From Patescibacteria group bacterium UBA6164 (GTDB lineage: Bacteria; Patescibacteriota; Gracilibacteria; BD1-5; UBA6164), in contig DIUG01000066.1 in assembly GCA_002422305.1 (NCBI GenBank), positions 1 through 11,990 on the forward strand: DNA of 11,990 bases, read 5' to 3'. Below the pieces are notes generated by a model that saw only the letters and a program-made list of their open reading frames with translations, did no database searches and was not told the DNA's origin. The position numbers and the translations under genes are program-made. Every line of letters begins with the position of its first letter. The first letter of the stretch is position 1. This document shows positions 1 through 8,559 of the stretch, in pieces.

Positions 1-321
1 TAAAAAGTTTCTTGAAGGCAAGTTACAAATAATGATTATATGATTTTTAGGTTAATTACTGCTTTGTAATTTAACTTATTTTTAGGTCCACAGATTTTAG
101 GTCAATACCATAAAATTTAAATACAAAAAAGATAATATGTTTTTAAACAAAAAAATTTGATTTTAGTGTTAATAATATTAGACTTAAATAAAAATAATTA
201 TTTAAATCAATTTTATTAGTTTTTAAGTCCTAATTTTGAATTATAAAAAATGGTCTAATTTAAAAAAGAGAGAAAGAAAACTCATTAAAACTCAAGTTAT
301 TTTGTATTTTATATTTTATAT
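1..321. other. AT-rich leader without a convincing gene
   Basis: No substantial reading frame is visible on either strand. Short open tails reach a TAA in each forward frame near the left edge (for example 2-55, about 17 codons with TGA as Gly). One of them could be the end of an upstream gene, but nothing distinguishes which. Three direct copies of ATTTT(T)AGGT lie at 43-52, 78-87 and 94-102. An 8-bp inverted repeat, GACTTAAA (181-188) with TTTAAGTC (222-229), has a long AT-rich loop that holds another small palindrome. These may be the upstream gene's 3' end and the regulatory leader of the surface protein, but no promoter stands out from the AT background. Confidence 0.4.
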
Positions 322-3300
322 ATGAAAATTTTTAAAAAAAAATTAAAAGGTTTTACATTGGTAGAACTGATTGTTGTTATTACTATTTTGGCAATTCTTT
401 CTACTATTTCTTTTATATCTGTCCAAAACTATATAAAAGATTCAAGAGATGCTAATAGATTAGCAACTCTATCAAATATACAACAAGCATTAGAAATATA
501 TTATTTACAAACAAGATTATATCCAAATCCAGATTGAGAAACTGCTTCGTGATATATTATTGTGGATTTAATACCAGAACAATTAACAGAAGTATGAATA
601 ATATGAGATAATATATCAAGAATATTAAATTTCTCAAAAACACCAATAGATCCAATATCAAATACAAATTATATGTATTGAGTATCATATAATAAAAGAT
701 CTTATCAATTAGCAGCTACTCTTGAAACAGAATTAACAAATAGTAATTTTTTATTAAAAAATACATATGCTTTAAATCTTTGACTAAAAGCTAAAGTAAA
801 ATGAACTTATGAATATCCATTAAAAAAATGAAATAAATTATGCAATCTACCAAGCTTACTATTTACTTGAAATGTTTGAGAATTTACAAATAATACAAAT
901 TTTATAGTAAATAATTGATATAATATTCCATATAAATTAAATCCAAATAATAATGATAATTCTCAAGATTTTGAAAAAACACTAAAAACAATAACAAAAA
1001 ATAATCCCCTATTATTATCCCCTACATGTATAGAAATACCTGCTATAAATTCTATAAATATAGATCAAGAATTAAATGAATTAGCTTATATTTTATGAGA
1101 ATCAACTGAAAAAATTTGAATAATATCATATTGATTAGATAATTATTTAGCAAAAGTAAAAGATAATATAACTATATGAAATATATCAGATGATCTATTA
1201 GCATATTGATCACAAACAGATATAACAATAACAGATTATACAAATTGATGTACTACAAGTGATTGAAAAACTTGATGAGATATTTTTGAATGATGAAATT
1301 GAACTATATGAACCCCATATCAAATAAAATATGATTATCAAGTTGATGCAATAAGATGTAATTTAACAGCAAATTATAAATTGATATCAAATATAAATTT
1401 AGTTAATTATTTACCGTTAGCTTGAAATGTATACTGAGCGGAATGATGGTTACCAATTTGAAATAATTATAATTATTTTGCGGGTAAATTAGATGGTGAT
1501 TGATATATAATATTAAATATATGAATAAATAGGCCTAATTATTCTCATTCTACATGATTTATTTCAAACTTAGCTAGTTCATGAATAGTTACTAATTTAA
1601 ATTTAAAAACTAAAGATATAATTTGATGAGGCTGGACTTGATGATTTGTATGATGGAATGAATGAGATATTTCTTATTCAAGTATAAATATAACATGAAA
1701 TATAAATTGATTGAATTCTATTTGATGATTTGCATGAGCAATGAATTGAGATATAGTTTATTCAACTGTAAATATAACTTGAAACATTACTTGAACTAGT
1801 TTTGTTTGATGATTTATTTGATTTAGTTTAGGTGAGATAAATAATAGTCAACTGACTTTAAATTGAAATGTCATTTGAACTAATGAAAGGGTTTGATGAT
1901 TTGCATGAGAATCTCACATTATTAGAAATAGTAATGCAAATATAACTTGAAATATTGAAGCTTGAGATAATTGAACTAATAGTGTAGTTTGATGATTTGT
2001 TTGATTTATAAGATCTTCTTGATTAGTAGAAAATAGTCATTTAGTATTAACATGAATTTGAGTATCTTGAACAAAACAAAGAGTTTGAGGTTTTATTGGT
2101 AATGCAAATTCAAGTTCACAAATTTTAACTAGTACTGCAAATATTACTTGAAATATTACTTGAACTACATTTGTATGATGATTTGTTTGATGGAGTTGAT
2201 GAGAAATATTAGATAGTAATTTAACTTTAAATTGAAATGTCATTTGAATTAATGATAAGGTTTGATGATTTGCATGAGAATCACAAATTATTAAAAATAG
2301 TAATGCAAATATAACTTGAAAAGTACAATGATGAGATGATTGAACATATAGTCTAGTTTGATGATTTGCTTGATTTATAAGACCTTCTTGATTAGTAGAA
2401 AATAGTCATTTAGTATTAACATGAAGTTGAGTATCTTGAACAAAACAAAGAGTATGATGATTTGTTTGAGAATTAAATTCTTCTTGAATTCTTTCATGAT
2501 CAACAGCAAATATAACTTGAGATATAACTTGAAACTGAAGAGTATGAGGATTTATAGGAATTGCTTTCACTTCTCAAATAAATCAAAATAACTTATATTT
2601 ATATTGAAATATTATAAATTTATCTACAATTGGTAATATATGATGATTTATTTGAAATAATAATAATTCTACAACTGAAATATATTCTAATAATTTATAT
2701 TTGACTTGAAATATTTTAGTTAATCAAGCTTATAATGTTTGATGATTTGTGTGAAATAATTTATGAAGAATTATAGATAATAATGCATTTATTACTTGAA
2801 ATATTGATTGATATATAGAATTGTGATGATTTGCTTGAAAAAGTAATATATTATTAGATGGTAATTATTTAGAAATTAATTGAAATATAAGATGAGATGC
2901 TAGAGTATGATGATATATATGATGACTATATGGTTGAGAAATAAAATGATGAATTTGAATTATTACTTGAGATATAATATGAAATGTTTCTATAGCTTGA
3001 TTTGTATGAATGTCTACTTGAATTTGATCTAAAATTAATAATTCTAGCATAATTGTTAATTGAAATATTGAATGAAAAAATCAAGTTTGATGATTTAATT
3101 GAATTTTATTTGAATGAAATATACAAAATTCTTATTCTAATATTTATTGAGATATAAGATTATTATCTGATCCAGTATGGAAAATAGGTGGTTTTATATG
3201 AGAATTCCAAAATCTAAATTCCAAAATAAATACAATTAATAATGTTTATACTTATATTTCTTGAGAAATAAATTCAAATTGAGCATCAAATGCTTGAAAA

Positions 3301-3591
3301 TTTGCATGAATTTATTTATCAGATGATATAAATTATACACCATTTATAAATTGTTATGTTCATAATAATAATAATAATACAAATAATTATTTCGATTGAT
3401 GGACTCTTTGATTAAAAGCCGAATGGAATTGAAATGAAGTAATATGAAATAATACTAGTAATAGAAATTTAGCAAATGATTATTGAATACAAGATTTAAC
3501 AGCTTTGGATTTTTTAACAAAAGCTTGATTTGATACAAATATATGGTGACATGAATCATGAGTTAATAATTGACTACCTTATTTAAAATAA
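322..3591 (+). CDS. Prepilin-like surface protein with GLUG-type repeats
   Basis: A large cell-surface protein of 1089 residues when TGA is read as Gly; about 150 in-frame TGA codons occur, far more than GGN codons. The N-terminus is a textbook class III/type IV prepilin: a basic leader, then G10|FTLVE with Glu15 at +5 of the mature form, then a hydrophobic helix (about 13-32). A prepilin peptidase would cut after Gly10 and the helix would anchor the product in a pilus or pseudopilus. Residues about 33-160 continue like a pseudopilin globular part (YPNPDG). From about residue 440 to 990 there are about 16 GG(F/Y)xG motifs spaced 25-40 residues apart, each followed by Asn/Ser-rich stretches and ITGN-type strands, as in GLUG repeats of bacterial adhesins that form beta-solenoids. 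The tail (FLTKAGFD..IWG..GVNNGLPYLK) is the usual end of GLUG proteins. The start is the only ATG that preserves the prepilin leader. Role in attachment, perhaps to a host cell, is inferred. Confidence 0.88.
1639..3201 (+). repeat. GLUG-like repeat array, GG(F/Y)xG motifs
   Basis: This coding repeat region (about residues 440-960 of the surface protein) carries the motif GGF[VAI]G or close variants about 16 times, first at 1639-1653 and last at 3187-3201. The two glycines are nearly always written as tandem TGA TGA followed by TTT, so the DNA itself shows a recurring tgatgattt signature. One copy reads GGYIG (about 2911) and one GGFNG (about 3094). The family's repeats build extended beta-structure in secreted adhesins. 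The phrase ITGNI recurs between motifs, so the full unit is probably two strands per motif. Confidence 0.8.
1771..2508 (+). repeat. 123-codon tandem duplication inside the GLUG array
   Basis: Bases 1771-2139 and 2140-2508 align at a constant offset of 369 bases without gaps. Matching anchor points include 1777/2146, 1795/2164, 1861/2230 and 1981/2350. A third copy starts at 2509 but diverges within about 25 bases. Each unit carries four GGFxG motifs. The stretch 2015-2083 against 2384-2452 is almost identical, while the start of the units has drifted. This suggests a recent in-frame duplication, or gene conversion acting on part of it. Confidence 0.85.
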
Positions 3592-3616
3592 TTTTATATT
3601 TTTAATTTAATAAATT

Positions 3617-3943
3617 ATGAAAAAAATAATACTAATTTTATCTTTTATAATATTTTTAACTTGATGTAATAATAAAAATATTATATCAGAAAATAATAAA
3701 GAAGAAAATATCAAAAACTCTAATTGATTAACTATAGAAGAAATAGAAAAAAGAGAAATAGAATTAAAAGAAAGAACTAAAAAAAGAGAAGAAATGAATA
3801 AAAAATATGACGGATTAAATAAGGAAGAAATAAATAAATTAATAGAAACAGAAAGAGAAAGAGAAATTTGAGAAAGAGAAAGAGAAGAAAGAGAGTTAGA
3901 AGGAGAAGTAGAAAAAAAAGAAAAAGGAATGAGAGAAAGATAA
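3617..3943 (+). CDS. Small Glu/Arg/Lys-rich lipoprotein
   Basis: A 108-residue predicted lipoprotein. The signal peptide is MKK followed by a hydrophobic core and the lipobox L14-T15-G16-C17. The glycine at -1 is a TGA codon (3662-3664), so the lipobox only exists under code 25. Cys17 would be lipidated and the protein held on the outer face of the membrane. After an Asn-rich linker, residues about 40-108 are extremely charged, with ERERE and KKREE runs, probably a single long alpha-helix or coiled coil. It starts 25 bases after the stop of the surface protein, on the same strand, and is followed by hairpins, so it probably shares that transcript and may act in the same cell-envelope structure. 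No family is recognised for the mature part. Confidence 0.75.
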
Positions 3944-3980
3944 ATAATAGAAATACTTGATAAAAAAATTAAAGTAAATA

Positions 3981-4019
3981 TAGGAGTAAAAATTTCACTT
4001 CGGTAAATTTTTACTTCTA
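3981..4019 (+). terminator. Long hairpin with UUCG loop after the lipoprotein gene
   Basis: The arms 3981-3995 (TAGGAGTAAAAATTT) and 4005-4019 (AAATTTTTACTTCTA) pair over 15 bp with one G-T wobble. The apex adds AC/GT closing a TTCG tetraloop, with C3996 bulged. The arm ends in an AAATTT-type tract, but no clean U-run follows it, so it may act as an RNA-stabilising 3' hairpin or a first-stage terminator rather than a classic intrinsic terminator. It starts 37 bases after the lipoprotein stop. Confidence 0.55.
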
Positions 4020-4021
4020 CC

Positions 4022-4049
4022 TTTACAAAACTAACATATTAATTATACT
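4022..4049 (+). promoter_or_regulatory. Predicted sigma70-type promoter of jetAB
   Basis: TTTACA at 4022-4027 (5 of 6 to the -35 consensus) and TATACT at 4044-4049 (5 of 6 to the -10) are separated by 16 bases. Transcription would start near 4056, about 20 bases before the jetA ATG. The -10 lies in the loop of the terminator hairpin and the -35 touches the base of its left arm. Chance matches are common in AT-rich DNA, but the fit, spacing and position directly after a terminator and before an operon make this the best promoter in the window. Confidence 0.5.
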
Positions 4050-4067
4050 AAATATGTTAGTTTTTTT
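4027..4067 (+). terminator. Intrinsic terminator between the surface and defence operons
   Basis: ACTAACATATT (4030-4040) and AATATGTTAGT (4051-4061) are perfect 11-bp complements around a 10-base loop, and a run of seven T (4061-4067) follows. Flanking AAA/TTT extends the stem to 14 bp, and the A-run on the left could make it work in both directions. The stem is AT-rich, as expected for this genome. It ends transcripts from the lipoprotein gene, but it lies only 10 bases before the jetA start codon, so it overlaps the jetA promoter and leader. Confidence 0.75.
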
Positions 4068-4077
4068 AGTTAAAGTC

Positions 4078-5511
4078 ATGATTTTAAAAGAAAAGATATT
4101 ATCACCTGTCATAAAATTATTTAGAAGTGAAAATTTAGAATTTATCATGTCTTTTTTTTATTATGTTTTTAGAAATACAGATAAACAAATAGATACAATA
4201 AGACAATCAAAACTTGAAAAAGAACTAAAAAACTTTATAAAAAATTACAATTTTGAGCTAGAAGATGATAAAAATGAAGAAAATGCAAATAAATATATAG
4301 AAGTATGGATAAAATCAAGGTTTTTAAGAAGAATTGAAATAAATGAATTTTGAGATGATTATGATATAGAGCTTACAGAAGATAGTTTGCAAGTTATAAA
4401 TTTTATAGATAATCTTTGACTTGATGAAGATTTACTACATGCATCAGTAAAATCAAATTTTGAAAATATACTAAATAATTTGAAATTTATAGCTTTTTCA
4501 TCAGAAAGTTATAAAAAACAAAACTTAGAGGAAATAGATAGACAAATAAAAGACTTAGAAAAAAAGAAAAACTTAATAAAGATATGAGATTTGTCAGCTT
4601 TTGAAGAAGAAGTTTATGATAAATATAATTCTGCAAAGGATTTATTAAAAAAAATGCCAGTTGAGTTTAGAAGAGTTGAAAGTGTATTTGAAAATATTTA
4701 TAGAAGTTTACAAAAAAAATCAAATGAAACAGAATTAAATAGATGACAAATACTTTGAGAAATACTTGATGAAATAGAGGAAAATATAAATAATTCACCT
4801 CAAGGAAAAAGTTTTGAATGATTTGAAAAATTTTATAGAGATAAAAGTAATGATTTTTTTGAAAATCTAGAAAAAGTATTTGATAAATTTGAAAAAATAC
4901 AAAAACTAGAAAGTCAAAAATCTATAAAATCTATGATAAATGTAGATTTGTTAAAAGCTAAAAAAAGAGCCTATAATAAAAAGACATTTTTAGTATCAAA
5001 ATTAAGAGAAATATTTAATGAGGAAAATCTAAAAGAAAGAAAAAAATGAGTAGATTTGATAAAACAAATAAAAAAACTTGTTATAGAAAATCAAAATAAA
5101 ATAGACTTAAAAAAAGAATTTTTTGATATATCAAACGGAATAGAAGTTGATTTATTTATGTGAAAAAATCTATGGGAACCAAAAACATGAATTAAATTAT
5201 CAAACTATGAAATACTAGAAAAACAAGAAATAGAAATAGATGTAGAAAATATTTTTAGATATACAAGTATTTCAGAAAAACAAGTAAAAGATAATATAGA
5301 TACTATGCTGAAAGAAAAGAATGAAGCCTATTTAGAAGAAGTACTAGAAAATTATCCAGTAAAATATTCACTTGATGAGTTTATGACTTATGTAAAAGTT
5401 GCTATTTTTGATAAACATGAAATATCAAAAAAAGATATAAGTGATTTTAAAATAAAATGAATACATAATGATCTAGAAATAGAAAGTCCTAAAATAAAAT
5501 TTAAAAAATAA
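4078..5511 (+). CDS. jetA: Wadjet protein JetA (DUF3375), kleisin-like
   Basis: A 477-residue protein, close to the usual size of JetA, the kleisin-like subunit of the Wadjet (JetABCD) condensin complex that senses and destroys circular plasmids. Landmarks of DUF3375 are visible: LFRSENLEFIMSFFYYVF near the N-terminus, W-IKSRFLRR followed by YDIELTEDS at about 82-107, an EEIDRQIKDLEKKK coiled-coil stretch at about 150, and MPVEFRRVE soon after residue 190, all in family order. Translation from ATG 4078 is preferred: the in-frame ATG at 4054 lies in the terminator stem, and the next, at 4147, would delete the conserved RSEN segment. It is followed after 3 bases by jetB, so the two are surely co-transcribed and probably translationally coupled. 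Several glycines are TGA-encoded. Confidence 0.85.
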
Positions 5512-5514
5512 AAT

Positions 5515-6090
5515 ATGCAAGATAAAATAGATCTAAAAAATGTATGAGAATGGTGATATTTAGCAAATATGATTTTAAAAAATAAAGATATAACAAATGA
5601 AAATGAAAAAAACTGGAATAATCTAAATAAATATTTTGGAGAATTAAAAACATACTTTGAAGTACTGCAATATGACCTAAAAATAGATAATACAAATGGT
5701 TTTGCATATATAGAAGAAATGGAAAATATGGAAGTTGAAAGTTTATCTAAAAAACAAAAAGTTTCTTTTTGAGTTACACTTTTACTTGTTTTACTTAGAG
5801 AGTATATCTATAAAAAAGAAAATGAAGATATATTTACAGATGTATATAGAGTTAGTTATGATTATTTAAGAGAAAATTTATCTATATATCTAAAAGAAAA
5901 ATTTGAAAATGATGATAAAAAAGTACTTTCTGAAATAAAAACAATCCTAAATAAAACAGAAGAATTTTGAATTTTATCAAAATTACAAGATAATGAATAT
6001 AAGATAAATAAGATGATAAAAGCAAAGATGAACACGGATGATATGGAAAAAATACTTGATTTGATAAAAAGTGAGTTTAAAATAGTTTAA
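5515..6090 (+). CDS. jetB: Wadjet protein JetB (DUF4194), KITE-like
   Basis: A 191-residue protein matching the size and layout of DUF4194/JetB, the MksE/KITE-like subunit that binds the kleisin JetA in Wadjet. Family-like segments in order are: NEKNWNNLNKYFGELKTYFEVL (about 27-47, as two helices), a short strand with FAYI, SKKQKVSFGVTLLLVLLREYI (about 80-100, the most characteristic stretch), and KTEEFGILSKL followed by YKINKMIKAKM near the C-terminus, the winged-helix end with the ILKA-like segment. It starts 3 bases after jetA. In canonical Wadjet operons jetC follows at once; here mod follows 56 bases later and jetC lies 5.7 kb downstream. Confidence 0.85.
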
Positions 6091-6118
6091 TTGCAAAATT
6101 GAATTAAATAGTTATATT
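6091..6118 (+). promoter_or_regulatory. Weak candidate promoter for mod
   Basis: TTGCAA (6091-6096) directly after the jetB stop and TATATT (6113-6118) are 16 bases apart, giving a start about 20 bases before the mod ATG. The -35 matches only 4 of 6, so this may be chance in AT-rich DNA. If real, the restriction-modification block would not depend on the jetA promoter. Confidence 0.25.
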
Positions 6119-6146
6119 AAAGTTAATAAATTTTAAATAAAATGAA

Positions 6147-7874
6147 ATGTCAAAATATCAAGATTTAACAAAAGAAGAACTTTTAAAAAAACTTTGAGAG
6201 CTTGAAAATGAACTTAAAAATAAAAAATATTGACTTGTTTGGGATGCTGAAAAGTTTCCAGAACAAGTTGTTTTGGAATGTGAGAATAATTTGCCAGTTT
6301 TGGAAGATGTAAAATTAAAAGAAATAAAAAATCCCCCTGCCTTTGGCATCCCCCTTAATAAGGGAGACTTAAATTGAGATTACAATATTTTGATAGAGTG
6401 AGATAATTATCATGCTTTGACAGTATTAAATTATACTCACGAAGCCAAAATTGATGTGATTTATATTGATCCACCATACAATACAGGAAATAAAGATTTT
6501 ATTTATAATGATAAATTTATAGAAAAAGAAGATAAATTTCGTCATAGTAAATGGTTGAATTTTATGGAAAAGAGGCTTAAATTAGCACAAAAACTTTTGA
6601 AAGATGATTGAGTAATTTTTATTAGTATTGATGATAATGAACAAGCACAATTAAAATTGCTTTGTGATAAAATATTTTGAGAAGAAAATTTTGTTTGAAA
6701 ATGGATGTGGTTTAGATCTGCAACTCCACCTAATTTATCACATAAAATTAAAAAGAATTTTGAATATATTATCTGATATGAAAAAGTTAAAAATAATAAA
6801 AAATATGTTTGAGTAAAAAAAGAAAGTAAAAGTACAGATCCTTTTACAAAACCACAGAATACTTTAAAAATTTTAAAATTTCCACCAAATACAATTATTT
6901 TTAATAATTTTACAAAATGACTTATTAAAAATTGAATTTACTGAACTTCAAAATTTCCAAATAAACTATTAAATGATTTGATAATTGAAAATTGATATAA
7001 TAAAAATGAAGTTTCTTTTGAAAATAAATTTGTTTGGCTTCAAGAAAAATTAAATGAAGAATTAATAAATAATACAAAAGTATTTTGTTCAAAAGATTTA
7101 GTTTTATCATATAAAAAAGAGAATTATTCAAATGAGGTTCCTCCAAATATAATAGATTTTTCAGTTTGAGTTGAAACAACAGAACAAGCTTGAAATAATC
7201 TAATTGAAATTTTTTGAGAAAAATTATTTGATTATCCAAAACCTGTAAGTTTAATTAGTTATTTAATAAATTTCATAAATAAAAAAGACTCAACTATTCT
7301 TGATTTTTTTGCTTGAAGCTGAACAACTTGACATGCAGTTTTGGACTTAAACAAAGAAGATTGATGAAATAGAAAGTTTATACTTTGCACGAATAATGAA
7401 AACAATATTTGTGAAGAAATTACTTATAAAAGACTTGAAAAAGTAATAAATTGATATAATAAAAAATGAGATTGAGAATTTGTTGAATGATTAGGTTGAA
7501 ACCTTAAATATTTCAAAACTTCACTTGTGAAAAAGACAAGAAGTAGAAGTCAGTTAAAAATAAATATCACGAAGAAATGTACTGAAATGCTTTGTTTAAA
7601 AGAAAATATATTTGATTTAGATTTAGAAAAAGAAAACTATAAAATATTTTCATCAAATAATAAAGATAGATTCTTAGCAGTTTATTATAATTTTATAAAA
7701 GAAGATTTTAATGAATTTTTAGAAGAATTAAAGAAACTAAAATCAGAAATAATAGTTTATATATTTAGTGTAGATAATACTTTTGATAAATCCTTATTTA
7801 AATGATTAAATGTTAGAATAGAAGCAATTCCACAAAAAATTCTTGAAGTTTATAAGGCTTTGATGAAGGTTTAG
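6147..7874 (+). CDS. mod: Type III restriction-modification methyltransferase Mod
   Basis: A 575-residue adenine-N6 DNA methyltransferase and specificity subunit of a type III R-M system; it modifies a short asymmetric site and guides Res. It has the beta-class motif order: catalytic motif IV D108-P-P-Y111 followed by NTG, then a target-recognition region (about 180-350), then the SAM-binding motif I D386-FFAGSGTTGHA. Three of the glycines in motif I are TGA codons, as are many others. The N-terminal part (KYGLVWD, FPEQVVLE, LPVLEDV, ILIEGDNYHALTVLNY) is typical of Mod. The start at 6147 is chosen because the overlapping ATG at 6142 is closed after eight codons. It ends in TAG, the only TAG-terminated gene here. 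A GC-rich palindrome inserts about 14 extra residues near position 62-75. The partner res is 1.55 kb downstream, separated by two genes. Confidence 0.9.
6332..6370 (+). repeat. In-frame GC-rich REP-like palindrome inside mod
   Basis: This C-rich then G-rich stretch has a small GCC-TTT-GGC hairpin (6339-6347) and TCCCCCTT (6349-6356) pairing with AAGGGA (6360-6365). Its codons (CCC, GCC, GGC, GGA) are unlike the surrounding gene, where Gly is mostly TGA and third positions are A/T. It encodes about 14 residues (N62-PPAFGIPLNKGDL) in a stretch where Mod proteins normally have a short linker before the ILIEGDN strand. An inserted repetitive element tolerated as a loop is the simplest reading. 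Confidence 0.6.
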
Positions 7875-7894
7875 TGTTTAAAATAAATAAAAAT

Positions 7895-8551
7895 ATGCAA
7901 CCAGAATACAAGTTTAAAAAAATCTATAGTCCAAAATCAAACAGATTACAAAATTATGATTATGGATCAAATTGATGATATTTTATTACAATCTGCACGA
8001 AAGATAGACAAAATTATTTTGGTGAAATAATTGATTGAAAGATGATTTTAAATGATTTTTGAAAAATTGTTTTTGATGAAATCATAAAAATACCTAAGAT
8101 GAAAGAAAATATTTTGTTATACGAATTTATAATTATGCCAAATCATATTCATTTGATTTTAATGATAAATAATGATGTAGAGACAACGATTTATCGTGTC
8201 TCAAATAATGATGTAGAACTAAATTGAGACACCATAAATGGATGTCTCTACGAAAAATGAAATTGATACACCATAAATCATTGTTTCTACGAAAAATGAT
8301 GAACTTTAATGAAAGATAAAAATATTATGCTAAATAAAAATCATATTTGATTTATAATTAGAAAATTTAAATGAAAATCTACATTTTTGATAAATAAAAT
8401 GCAAAACAAAATATTTTTTTCTTGGCAACCAAATTATTATGATAGAATTATTAGAAATGAAGATGAATTACAAAGAATAAGAAAGTATATTTTAGACAAT
8501 CCTTTAAAATGGGAATTAGATAAAGAAAATAGCGAAAATTTATTTATGTAA
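7895..8551 (+). CDS. REP-associated tyrosine transposase (Y1/HUH, IS200-like)
   Basis: A 218-residue single-strand DNA transposase of the Y1 superfamily. Visible features are: the N-terminal strand GGYFITICTKDRQNYFG (about 29-45, with TGA-TGA giving GG), the metal-binding HUH motif within MPNHIHLI (about 86-93), and the C-terminal helix QPNYYDRIIRNEDELQRIRKYI, which carries the catalytic Tyr and is followed by DNPLKW, typical of REP-associated transposases. The enzyme nicks and joins hairpin ends through a phosphotyrosine link. The part between HUH and Tyr is filled by three palindromic repeat copies that stay in frame. It starts 20 bases after mod and ends 8 bases before the next gene, so it sits tightly inside the R-M block. 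It could be a domesticated housekeeping RAYT rather than an active insertion sequence, as no terminal repeats of an IS are seen. Confidence 0.85.
8177..8202 (+). repeat. REP-like palindrome, copy A (direct)
   Basis: GTAGAGAC begins a hairpin: GAGACA and CGAT pair with ATCG and TGTCTC around a TT loop with A8186 bulged, giving 10 bp. It is the forward copy of a family with two inverted copies just downstream, and it is in frame within the transposase gene. Confidence 0.75.
8226..8252 (-). repeat. REP-like palindrome, copy B (inverted)
   Basis: GAGAC (8226-8230) pairs with GTCTC (8244-8248). The inner ACCAT/ATGG-type arms close on an AA loop with one bulged A. Its reverse complement begins CGTAGAGACA and aligns with copy A through the whole palindrome. 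It stays open in the transposase reading frame. Confidence 0.75.
8265..8291 (-). repeat. REP-like palindrome, copy C (inverted, degenerate)
   Basis: The reverse complement begins CGTAGAAACA and contains GATTTATGGTGTATC, so it is a diverged member of the A/B family in the same orientation as B. Only 12 bases separate it from B, and both end in TCTACGAAAAATGA or TTCTACGAAAAATGA, so B and C look like a tandem duplication. Confidence 0.7.
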
Positions 8552-8559
8552 AACAACAT

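Noticed and set aside
322..537. A 71-residue pilin fragment ending at TGA 538
   Set aside because: The frame continues with coding character to TAA 3591 when TGA is Gly, so the short version is an artefact of the standard code.
2037..3050. Minus-strand ORFs in the surface gene, and others at 6158-6349, 6925-7239, 8437-8634, 10243-10551 and 11543-11785
   Set aside because: They are antisense shadows of well-supported + strand genes, with low-complexity translations and no motifs.
1639..3201. CRISPR-like or satellite repeat
   Set aside because: Repeats keep a single reading frame, vary in spacing, and match a known protein motif; there are no uniform spacers.
4054..4077. ATG 4054 as the start of jetA
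   Set aside because: It lies in the right arm of the terminator stem and before or at the likely transcription start; the added residues (MLVFLVKV) do not resemble the DUF3375 N-terminus.
6091..6146. Target-site duplication flanking the R-M block
   Set aside because: I compared this gap with 11740-11818 and found only AT-rich resemblance, not a convincing repeat.
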